From an uncultured Clostridia bacterium (lineage in GTDB: Bacteria > Bacillota > Clostridia > Tissierellales > Peptoniphilaceae): a stretch of DNA of 64,000 bases. Both the position numbers and the translations under genes were made by a program. Within the stretch, counting starts at the first letter, position 1; each line of letters opens with the position of its first letter. This document shows positions 57,871 through 64,000 of this stretch, in pieces. The notes under the pieces were generated by a model, which ran no database searches, was not told where the DNA came from, and was given only the letters and a program-made list of their open reading frames with translations. The stretch is taken from NCBI GenBank assembly GCA_947254025.1, contig CAMYBS010000001.1:1-64000 (forward strand), read 5' to 3'.

Positions 57871-58428
57871 TTACACTTCCATTAATTCTTTTTGTTTTTC
57901 TTTTGTAATAAGTTCTATCTTTTCAGTGTATTTATCAGTTAATTTTTGAGCATCTTCTTCAAATGTCTTTCTATCATCTTCACTGATATCTCCATCTTTT
58001 TCAGCCTTCTTAATAGTATCCATTAAATCTCTTCTAAGATTTCTTATTATAATCTTAGTATCTTCACCTTTCTTGGAAACTATCTTAGTTAACTCTTTAC
58101 GTCTATCCTCAGTTAATTGAGGGAACGGTAAACGAATTAATTTACCGTCATTTGATGGCGTAATACCCAAGTCTGATTTTTGAATTTCTTTTTCTATTTC
58201 AGGAATGCTATTTGCATCATATGGTTGAATGACTAACAATCTAGGTTCTGGTGCTGAAATATTAGCAAGTTGTTGAAGTGGAGTCATAACACCATAATAG
58301 CTAACCATAATTTTATCAAGTAAAGCTGGGTTAGCTCTGCCAGCTCTAACTGTATTTAGATCCTCTTTAAAAACTTCTATTGTTTTATTCATTTTCGGTT
58401 CATATTCTTGACTAAATCTATCAGGCAT
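57871..58428 (-). CDS. frr: Ribosome recycling factor
   Basis: RRF splits post-termination ribosomes together with EF-G. The 185-aa protein has the hallmark NTVRAGRANPALLDKI, the hinge around YYGVMTPLQQLANIS, and LPFPQLTEDRRKELTKIV. The gene starts one base after the pyrH stop, in the usual rpsB-tsf-pyrH-frr order. Confidence 0.97.
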   Translation of the reverse strand: MPDRFSQEYEPKMNKTIEVFKEDLNTVRAGRANPALLDKIMVSYYGVMTPLQQLANISAPEPRLLVIQPYDANSIPEIEKEIQKSDLGITPSNDGKLIRLPFPQLTEDRRKELTKIVSKKGEDTKIIIRNLRRDLMDTIKKAEKDGDISEDDRKTFEEDAQKLTDKYTEKIELITKEKQKELMEV

Positions 58429-58429
58429 A

Positions 58430-59137
58430 TTAATCCTCCTTTACAATAGTTCCTATCTTTTCGCCGTCTACAACTCTTACTATGTTATCAGGATCATCTA
58501 TACCAAATACTACTAGTGGTATATTGTTATCCATACATAAAGATGTTGCAGTTGCATCCATAATTTTTAAATTCTTGCTTAGTATATCTAGATAAGATAA
58601 AGTATCAAATTTTTTAGCATCCTTGTTAAGCTTTGGATCGCTATCATAAATTCCATCTACACCCTTCTTAGCTAAAAGTATAGCTTCTGCGTTAATTTCT
58701 GCAGCTCTAAGCGCAGCTGTTGTATCAGTAGAGAAGTAAGGATTACCAGTACCAGCAGCAAAGATAACAACCATCTTCTTTTCAAGTTGTCTTATTGCTC
58801 TTCTTCTTATATATGGCTCAGCCACAGCTCTCATCTCTATAGATGTTTGTACTCTTGTAAGAACATTCATCTTTTCTAAAGCATCTTGCAAAGCAAGTGC
58901 ATTCATAACTGTTCCTAGCATGCCCATATAATCAGATGTTGCTCTTTGTATGTTTAATGAGTCTCTTCCTCTCCAGAAGTTACCTCCTCCAACAACAATA
59001 CCGACCTCAACACCTTTTTCAGTGATAATCTTAACTCTCTTGGCTATAGACTTAATAACTTCGTTATCAATACCAGTCTTTTCGCCACCAGCTAAAGCTT
59101 CACCGCTTAGTTTTAAAACGATCCTTTTATAAGCCAT
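58430..59137 (-). CDS. pyrH: UMP kinase
   Basis: PyrH phosphorylates UMP to UDP and is a key step of pyrimidine nucleotide synthesis. The 235-aa amino-acid-kinase-family protein has [41 protein letters not shown] and [20 protein letters not shown] split across motifs. It works upstream of the same pathway type as the CMP kinase encoded at 38233. Confidence 0.97.
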   Translation of the reverse strand: MAYKRIVLKLSGEALAGGEKTGIDNEVIKSIAKRVKIITEKGVEVGIVVGGGNFWRGRDSLNIQRATSDYMGMLGTVMNALALQDALEKMNVLTRVQTSIEMRAVAEPYIRRRAIRQLEKKMVVIFAAGTGNPYFSTDTTAALRAAEINAEAILLAKKGVDGIYDSDPKLNKDAKKFDTLSYLDILSKNLKIMDATATSLCMDNNIPLVVFGIDDPDNIVRVVDGEKIGTIVKED

Positions 59138-59140
59138 AAA

Positions 59141-59788
59141 TTAATTGCCCATTTGCTTTGCTACTTCTGCAGCAAAATCTTCTTCTCTCTTTTCTAGGCC
59201 TTCGCCAACTTCATATCTAACGAAACGTCTAATCTTAATGTTTTCGCCAATCTTAGCAATTTTTTCTTTTAATAAGTCATTTACTGTAATGCTTGGATCT
59301 TTGATGAATGGTTGGTCAAGTAAGCATACTCTTTCAAAGAATTTATGCATTCTTCCTTCAACCATCTTTTCAGCGATGTTTTGAGGTTTTCCTTCATTTA
59401 TAGCTTGTTGAATTAGAACTTCTTTTTCCTTATCAATAGCTTCTTGAGGAACATCTTCTTCGCATAGATATTCTGGATTTGATGCAGCTACTTGCATAGC
59501 TATATCTTTAACGAATTCTTTAAATTCATCAGTCTTAGCTACAAAGTCAGTTTCAGAGTTAACTTCAACTAAAACGCCAATTCTTCCAGAGTGAATATAA
59601 GAAGCAACTAAGCCTTCTGACGCAATTCTTGATGCTTTCTTTTCAGCAGAAGCTAAACCTTTTTCTCTTAATAGGTCGATAGCTTTATCTATGTCGCCAT
59701 CAGTTTCAACTAGGACTTTTTTGCAGTCCATCATGCCTGCTCCTGTCTTTTCTCTTAATTCTTTAATTAATTGTGCACTTATAGCCAT
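59141..59788 (-). CDS. tsf: Translation elongation factor Ts
   Basis: EF-Ts reloads EF-Tu with GTP. The 215-aa protein has the N-terminal UBA-like domain ([19 protein letters not shown]) and the core domain with [10 protein letters not shown]. At 215 aa it is of the short EF-Ts type and carries less core sequence than the roughly 280-aa E. coli protein. It lies 10 bases after rpsB. Confidence 0.96.
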   Translation of the reverse strand: MAISAQLIKELREKTGAGMMDCKKVLVETDGDIDKAIDLLREKGLASAEKKASRIASEGLVASYIHSGRIGVLVEVNSETDFVAKTDEFKEFVKDIAMQVAASNPEYLCEEDVPQEAIDKEKEVLIQQAINEGKPQNIAEKMVEGRMHKFFERVCLLDQPFIKDPSITVNDLLKEKIAKIGENIKIRRFVRYEVGEGLEKREEDFAAEVAKQMGN

Positions 59789-59797
59789 ATTTACCTC

Positions 59798-60544
59798 CTA
59801 ATTTTCTTCGTTATTTATTTCTTCTGTGTTTTCTTCAGCTTTTTCTTCAGAATGTTCTTGTTTGCCTTGCTTACCTTCGATAACTGCATTAGCCAATGTT
59901 TCAGTTATTAATTTAACCGCTCTGATAGCATCATCGTTACCTGGTATAGCAATGTCAACTTCATCTGGGTCGCAGTTAGTATCAACTAAAGCAACTACTG
60001 GAATTCCAAGAATCTTAGCTTCGTTAATAGCTATCTTTTCTTTCTTAGGGTCAACAACGAATAATAGTTGTGGCATTCCACCCATGTCTTTGATACCATT
60101 TAGGTATTTAGCTAATTTTTCTTTTTCTGCTCTTATAGTAGCAACTTCCTTCTTAGGTAAAACGCTTAAAGAACCATCTTCTTCCATCTTGTTGTATTCT
60201 TCAAGCTTTTTAATTCTACCTTTGATAGTATTGTAGTTAGTAAGCATACCACCTAACCATCTTTGGTTAACATAGAACATTTCAGATCTCTTAGCTTCTG
60301 ATTCGATAGCTTCTTGAGCTTGTTTCTTTGTTCCAACAAATAGAACCTTTCCGCCTTCTTCAACAACTTCCTTGATCAATTTGTAAGCTTTTTCAATTTG
60401 ATCTACAGTCTTTTGTAGGTCGATGATATAGATTCCGTTTCTTTCTGTGAAAATGAATCTAGCCATCTTAGGGTTCCATCTTCTAGTTTGGTGTCCGAAG
60501 TGAACACCTGCTTCTAATAAGTCTTTCATTGCAATTACTGCCAT
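59798..60544 (-). CDS. rpsB: 30S ribosomal protein S2
   Basis: S2 binds late to the small subunit and helps bring in S1. The 248-aa protein has [33 protein letters not shown] and the C-terminal [19 protein letters not shown], ending in an acidic tail. It has a strong GGAGG site. It heads the rpsB-tsf-pyrH-frr transcript and has a structured leader. Confidence 0.97.
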   Translation of the reverse strand: MAVIAMKDLLEAGVHFGHQTRRWNPKMARFIFTERNGIYIIDLQKTVDQIEKAYKLIKEVVEEGGKVLFVGTKKQAQEAIESEAKRSEMFYVNQRWLGGMLTNYNTIKGRIKKLEEYNKMEEDGSLSVLPKKEVATIRAEKEKLAKYLNGIKDMGGMPQLLFVVDPKKEKIAINEAKILGIPVVALVDTNCDPDEVDIAIPGNDDAIRAVKLITETLANAVIEGKQGKQEHSEEKAEENTEEINNEEN

Positions 60545-60646
60545 GTCTTTCTACCTCCAAGTTTTTTTCTTTACACTTCATTCACCTGCCGCCTTAACTA
60601 TATAATAGCACCTGAGGCGTGCATCGTGAAGTGTGCATATTTTTAC
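60545..60646 (-). promoter_or_regulatory. Structured 5' leader of rpsB, candidate ribosomal-protein autoregulation site
   Basis: The leader of about 100 nt has an 8-bp closing stem (60573-60580 with 60627-60634). Inside, two overlapping pairings compete or form a pseudoknot: GCAC with GTGC (60608-60611, 60619-60622) and CGCCT with AGGCG (60590-60594, 60615-60619). The stem ends about 15 bases before the GGAGG site. No T run follows, so control would act on translation rather than termination. Confidence 0.5.
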
Positions 60647-60652
60647 TAATCA

Positions 60653-60681
60653 ATTATAACATATATGTATACAAATTACAA
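60653..60681 (-). promoter_or_regulatory. Sigma-A promoter of rpsB operon
   Basis: On the minus strand TTGTAA (60676-60681), 17 bases and TATAAT (60653-60658). Transcription would start near 60646, about 100 bases before the rpsB ATG. The rest of the 294-base gap up to the PTS gene holds only its terminator. Confidence 0.8.
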
Positions 60682-60796
60682 GCATTTTTCTTTGAGATAA
60701 AAATTTTTATTTTTATTGTTTGTCGCTAGTATACATAACTTAAATCAAAATTTAACTAGTAGTTCATTAATTAACAATTTATTTTCATTTTCATAG

Positions 60797-60827
60797 AAAA
60801 AGCGAGGCATATATATTACCTCGCTTT
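60797..60827 (-). terminator. Terminator of the citrate lyase-PTS IIA operon
   Basis: A 9-bp stem (60799-60807 with 60819-60827) lies 12 bases after the PTS IIA stop and ends in TTTTT on the minus strand. Confidence 0.85.
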
Positions 60828-60838
60828 GAATATTTGAA

Positions 60839-61315
60839 TTATAAATTAATTTTGACTGCTATATCTTGATTAGCAACGATGTCTTTTGCTTTGCTTTTAT
60901 CAAGTGACTTAACTATATCCATGTTAGTGATAACTATAGGAGTAGTAGCCTCTTTACCCTTTGACTTGATATAGTCAATGTCAAACTCAATTAACTTTTG
61001 GCCTTTCTTAACATGATCGCCTTCATTGACAAAGCCTTTAAAGCCTTCACCGTTAAGTTCTACTGTATCCATGCCGATGTGTACAAGTATTTCTACATCT
61101 TTAGTTTTTAATCCTATGGCGTGAAGAGTGTGGAAAAGCTGAACAACTTCACAATCAAATGGTGCGTATAATACGCCTTCTTTTGGTTCTATTGCAACTC
61201 CATCTCCAAGTATTTTTTGTGAAAAAACTTGGTCTTTAACATCTGTTATATCAATAAGCTCTCCTGTAATTGGAGCATATAGATCAAGTTCTTTTTTCTT
61301 TGAAAATAATCCCAT
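60839..61315 (-). CDS. PTS glucose-type IIA domain protein (Crr-like)
   Basis: The 158-aa single-domain protein matches IIA-Glc. It has YAPITGELIDITDVKDQVF, and both active-site histidines: His65 in HAIGLKTKD and the phosphorylated His79 in LVHIGMDTVEL. It takes phosphate from HPr and passes it to a sugar IIB; no IIB, IIC or HPr gene is near. Its start is ATG at 61315, after CGAGGTG and one base past the citF stop, so it is translated with citrate lyase. A regulatory role in citrate use is possible but unproven. Confidence 0.9.
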   Translation of the reverse strand: MGLFSKKKELDLYAPITGELIDITDVKDQVFSQKILGDGVAIEPKEGVLYAPFDCEVVQLFHTLHAIGLKTKDVEILVHIGMDTVELNGEGFKGFVNEGDHVKKGQKLIEFDIDYIKSKGKEATTPIVITNMDIVKSLDKSKAKDIVANQDIAVKINL

Positions 61316-61316
61316 A

Positions 61317-62780
61317 TTACACCTCGTGAATTTCATCTAATATAGATCCATCTCTATATTCACTGTAACCGATAATTCTATCTTTCTTCTTTATTTCTTT
61401 TGGCTCGCCCATAAAGTTATCTGCAATTGCTTTTAATTCTTGTATTGTCATAACATTTAAACCGCTTGCCTTAAACTTATCAATTAAGTCTTGTCTCAAT
61501 GGATTAACTGCTATACCTCTTTCAGTTACAAGGACGTCTATAGTAGTTCCTGGTGTTGCTATAACATCTACTCTGTTTTTAATAACTGGAAGTCTTGATG
61601 AGAATAGTTTTGAAACTATGATTGACATCTTTGCTCCAGCCGCTGTGTCTTGGTGACCACCTGAGCCGCCCATTAAAACTCCATCAGCACCTGTTATAAC
61701 ATTAACATTAAAATCAAGGTCTATTTCAGTAGCACCTAAAATAACTACGTCGAGGTTATCAACGACAGCTGATACTTCTGGATTGCCGTATTCGGATCCA
61801 CTCATTCTTAAATGATTTGCGTTCTTTTTAATAGATTCTATTGCTTTAAGGTCGAAGCATTGAACATCATAAAGAGATGTAAATAAACCTTCTTCAAGCA
61901 TATCAGTTAAGTATCCAGTTATGCCACCACTTGCAAATGATCCTTTGATGTTTTCTTTAATCATATAGTCTCTTAAAAAATCAGTAACTGCAAGTGAAAT
62001 TCCACCCGCACCACTTTGGTAGCTAAAGCCATCTTTAAGTAGTCCTGATGCCTTCATTACTTTAAGTGTATCTTTAGCAATCTTAAGTCCAACTGGGTCT
62101 TTAGTAACTTTTGTTGTTCCTGATACTATACCGTTTTTATCACCAATGCTATCTACTTTTAAAATGTAATCTACATAGTCTTCTGTAATATCGCTTGGAT
62201 AGTTAGGATATTCAACTATTGTATCTGTTATAGCGATTTTCTTTTTAGCATAGATAGCATCAGCTATAGCATAGCCCATAGATCCGCAGGATGCTTCTCC
62301 ATTAACTCCAGAGATATTACCCATAGGGTCACAAGATGGAGCTGCAATAAAAGCGTAATCAATCACCACGTCTTTATCGATTATGCTTCTAGCTCTTCCG
62401 CCATGCGATTGCATTAGTATCTTTCCTTTAAGCTTTCCTTTTGATATAGCCTTAGCCAAATCACCAGATATATATGATGTAACTATGTTTGTTATAGTTC
62501 CATCTTCAAGAAATGGAATAAGTTCTTTATGAACTGGGAATAATGATGAAGCTACTAATGTTATATCTTTTATGCCTCTCCTTTGTAGTTCAAGCATCAT
62601 CATATTTAACACGGCATCACCGTTTCTTAAATGATGATGTGAAGAAACTGTTATACCGTTTTTCAATTCAAGTTTATCAAATAAATCTTTGATACTTTCA
62701 TAAACTTTGCATGGCTTTGCTTCTTTCTTAGGATAATCTTTCTTATTTAATATTTTAATATCATCATTATAAAAGCTCAT
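61317..62780 (-). CDS. citF: Citrate lyase alpha subunit (citrate CoA-transferase)
   Basis: CitF swaps the acetyl group on the acyl carrier for citrate. The 487-aa protein has the CoA-transferase layout with TVSSHHHLRNGDAVLN, SHGGRARSI, CDPMGNISGVNG and the late GADGVLMGGSGGHQDTAAGA. The two ATG codons at 62783 and 62780 are both in frame; GGAGG spacing favours the second. It overlaps citE by 14 bases. Confidence 0.95.
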   Translation of the reverse strand: MSFYNDDIKILNKKDYPKKEAKPCKVYESIKDLFDKLELKNGITVSSHHHLRNGDAVLNMMMLELQRRGIKDITLVASSLFPVHKELIPFLEDGTITNIVTSYISGDLAKAISKGKLKGKILMQSHGGRARSIIDKDVVIDYAFIAAPSCDPMGNISGVNGEASCGSMGYAIADAIYAKKKIAITDTIVEYPNYPSDITEDYVDYILKVDSIGDKNGIVSGTTKVTKDPVGLKIAKDTLKVMKASGLLKDGFSYQSGAGGISLAVTDFLRDYMIKENIKGSFASGGITGYLTDMLEEGLFTSLYDVQCFDLKAIESIKKNANHLRMSGSEYGNPEVSAVVDNLDVVILGATEIDLDFNVNVITGADGVLMGGSGGHQDTAAGAKMSIIVSKLFSSRLPVIKNRVDVIATPGTTIDVLVTERGIAVNPLRQDLIDKFKASGLNVMTIQELKAIADNFMGEPKEIKKKDRIIGYSEYRDGSILDEIHEV

Positions 62781-63636
62781 CATATTCCTCCTTGTAATTG
62801 CCAGACATCTTTAAGGTATTTATTGCTCTTAATATTATTGGCCTATCAACCATCTTACCGTCAAGCGAGAATGCTCCTAGACCTTTTTCTTTAGCATCTT
62901 TAAGTGCTTCCATAACTTTGATTGCGTGATTAACATCTTCCTTGCTTGGAGAGAAAATTTCATTGACTGGATCAACATGTCTTGGAGATATTAAAGCCTT
63001 ACCTGTCATACCCATAGCCTTAGCTTTCTTAGTATCCATAATTAAGCCTTCTATATCATCAGTATCTGTCCATGGAGTATCAACTGCTTGTAGACCAAGC
63101 GACTTTGCACATGAAACTATTCTCATTCTTGAGTACTTAATTTCATCTGATTCTTTTGTTCTCTTTGCACCTAAGTCAAGTGTTAAGTCTTCAGCTCCTA
63201 ATAAAACACCTTTTACTCTATTCGATTTAGCAAGGATGTTTCTAGCGTCTTCAACACCTTGAGATGTTTCGATTAAGCAAAATATATCATACTTTTGATT
63301 ATTATCATCCAAATACTTAGAAAGCGCTTCAACTGATTCTTGGGATGCTTTGGCAAGCATAATGCCATCAAAATTTAGTCCCTTTAATGCATCTAGGTCT
63401 TTATAGAAGTAATCAGTGTCAAGAGGATTAACTCTAACATATATATCTGATCCACCCTTACCTTCAGACTTAAATGTTTTTAAATATTCTTTAACAAGTT
63501 CTCTTGCTGCGTCTTTCTCAGGTAGAGATACTGCATCTTCTAAGTCTATAATTATAGCATCTGCTCCAAGTATATCAGACGATTGCAACATACCTGGATT
63601 GTTACCAGGCATAAATAACATAGTTCTATAGTTCAT
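62767..63636 (-). CDS. citE: Citrate lyase beta subunit (citryl-ACP lyase)
   Basis: CitE cleaves citryl-ACP into oxaloacetate and acetyl-ACP. The 289-aa TIM-barrel protein has RTMLFMPGNNPGML, the metal-binding DLEDAVSLPEKDAAR, YVRVNPLDTDY and LLGAEDLTLDLGA. It overlaps citD by 11 bases. Together the three subunits give acetate and oxaloacetate from citrate. Confidence 0.95.
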   Translation of the reverse strand: MNYRTMLFMPGNNPGMLQSSDILGADAIIIDLEDAVSLPEKDAARELVKEYLKTFKSEGKGGSDIYVRVNPLDTDYFYKDLDALKGLNFDGIMLAKASQESVEALSKYLDDNNQKYDIFCLIETSQGVEDARNILAKSNRVKGVLLGAEDLTLDLGAKRTKESDEIKYSRMRIVSCAKSLGLQAVDTPWTDTDDIEGLIMDTKKAKAMGMTGKALISPRHVDPVNEIFSPSKEDVNHAIKVMEALKDAKEKGLGAFSLDGKMVDRPIILRAINTLKMSGNYKEEYDELL

Positions 63637-63907
63637 TTTGACTCCTTTCGATTGCAGTTCTCATTCTCGCTCTAATGGTAAAGTCTAAAGCTCCCTTATC
63701 GTTAATGACGATATTCGCTTTCTTCACGCCTTCATCTTCAAGTACCTCATTAATAGCTTTTAGAATCATATCACCATATTGCTCCTTAACAACAGAGTTT
63801 AGTGTGATTTCTAATTTGTCAGAAGGTTCTATCATAATCATAAGATCATTTGATTCAAGCGAACCTGCCTTTGCAGCTTTGCTAATTACTCGTTCTTTTC
63901 TTTCCAT
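63626..63907 (-). CDS. citD: Citrate lyase acyl carrier protein (gamma subunit)
   Basis: CitD carries the phosphoribosyl-dephospho-CoA arm on a serine and shuttles acyl groups between CitF and CitE. The 93-aa protein has the attachment site AGSLESNDLMI near residue 16 and the C-terminal GALDFTIRARMRTAIER. The ligase and prosthetic-group genes (citC, citX, citG) are not in the window. It overlaps the upstream fumarase gene by 22 bases, with AAGGAG as site. Confidence 0.95.
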   Translation of the reverse strand: MERKERVISKAAKAGSLESNDLMIMIEPSDKLEITLNSVVKEQYGDMILKAINEVLEDEGVKKANIVINDKGALDFTIRARMRTAIERSQNEL

Positions 63908-64000
63908 TCTAAATACTCCTTCTTGCCTTCAATATATAGATCCTTTCCATTTGGGTCAACTATAACAGTTGCTGGAAACTTTTCTACAGTTATCTCTCTA
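63886..64000 (-). CDS. C-terminal end of a class I fumarate/tartrate hydratase beta subunit (partial)
   Basis: The last 37 residues of a gene that begins beyond the window read REITVEKFPATVIVDPNGKD and continue to a TAA inside citD. The segment EVExFPAxVxxDxxG with a tail rich in Lys and Glu is typical of the C-terminus of Fe-S fumarase or L-tartrate dehydratase beta subunits. Its 22-base overlap with citD shows it is in the citrate lyase operon, where fumarase would help reduce oxaloacetate towards succinate. The family call is based on a short fragment. Confidence 0.65.
   Translation of the reverse strand, partial: REITVEKFPATVIVDPNGKDLYIEGKKEYLEWKEKNE

Noticed and set aside
1..64000. CRISPR arrays, rRNA or tRNA genes
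   Set aside because: No regularly spaced direct repeats and no cloverleaf or rRNA-like segments were noticed on either strand by reading; a tRNA scan was not possible.

Overview
The window looks like a chromosomal segment of a low-GC, anaerobic, probably non-sporulating Firmicute. The best guess is a member of the Clostridia/Tissierellia such as a Peptoniphilaceae relative, inferred from gene content and AT-rich codon use, not from a database search. Supporting signs are the clostridial IspH-ribosomal protein S1 fusion, PolC-type DNA polymerase, RNase Y, ScpAB, FtsEX with an M23 peptidase, strong SD sequences with frequent TTG/GTG starts, rubredoxin and citrate lyase. No spo0A or spoIVB lies beside recN. 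No rRNA, tRNA, CRISPR array or prophage is seen.

Layout. Bases 1-53 hold what looks like the terminal inverted repeat of an IS3-family (IS150-like) element whose transposase lies outside the window. A short minus-strand operon (84-1976) pairs 5-formyl-THF cyclo-ligase with a CofE-like amide ligase. From 1990 to 27398 almost everything is on the plus strand: ftsE-ftsX-M23 peptidase-ctpA-ydbC-lipoprotein-uvrB-uvrA-TPM protein-lemA; then tig-clpP-clpX-lon-engB; a minus-strand rubredoxin opposite an RsbW-like ATPase; typA-cls; rny; and a Xer-type tyrosine recombinase. From 27434 to 64000 everything is on the minus strand. Read in transcription order this is: the end of a fumarase subunit gene, citD-citE-citF and a PTS IIA gene; rpsB-tsf-pyrH-frr; uppS-cdsA-rseP-ispG-polC; then a large structured RNA followed by a membrane protein gene, tlyA, recN, NUDIX, pdp, S2P, scpA, scpB, rluB, mnmM-like, rpiR-like, HI0933-like, aroH-cmk fusion, plsC and ispH-rpsA; and finally miaB-mutS-mutL-miaA and a methionine gamma-lyase-family gene.

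The most notable element is the 680-base gene-free stretch between polC and the 201-aa membrane protein. It has a perfect TTGACA-17-TATAAT promoter, a GC-richer, structured body of roughly 570 nt and a terminal hairpin. The gene order large RNA - small membrane protein with a DxxxD motif - tlyA - recN is the known setting of OLE RNA and its partner OapA, so I call it OLE RNA.

Other points of interest are: a CofE homologue in a folate operon of an organism with no visible F420 biosynthesis; a PolC whose PHP metal-ligand motifs look eroded; a chorismate mutase fused to CMP kinase; absence of dxr from its usual place between cdsA and rseP; an orphan IIA-Glc-like protein at the end of the citrate lyase operon; and a 28-bp 11-6-11 palindrome in the leader of the Xer gene, exactly where the two long oppositely oriented gene blocks meet, which could mark a dif/terminus region.
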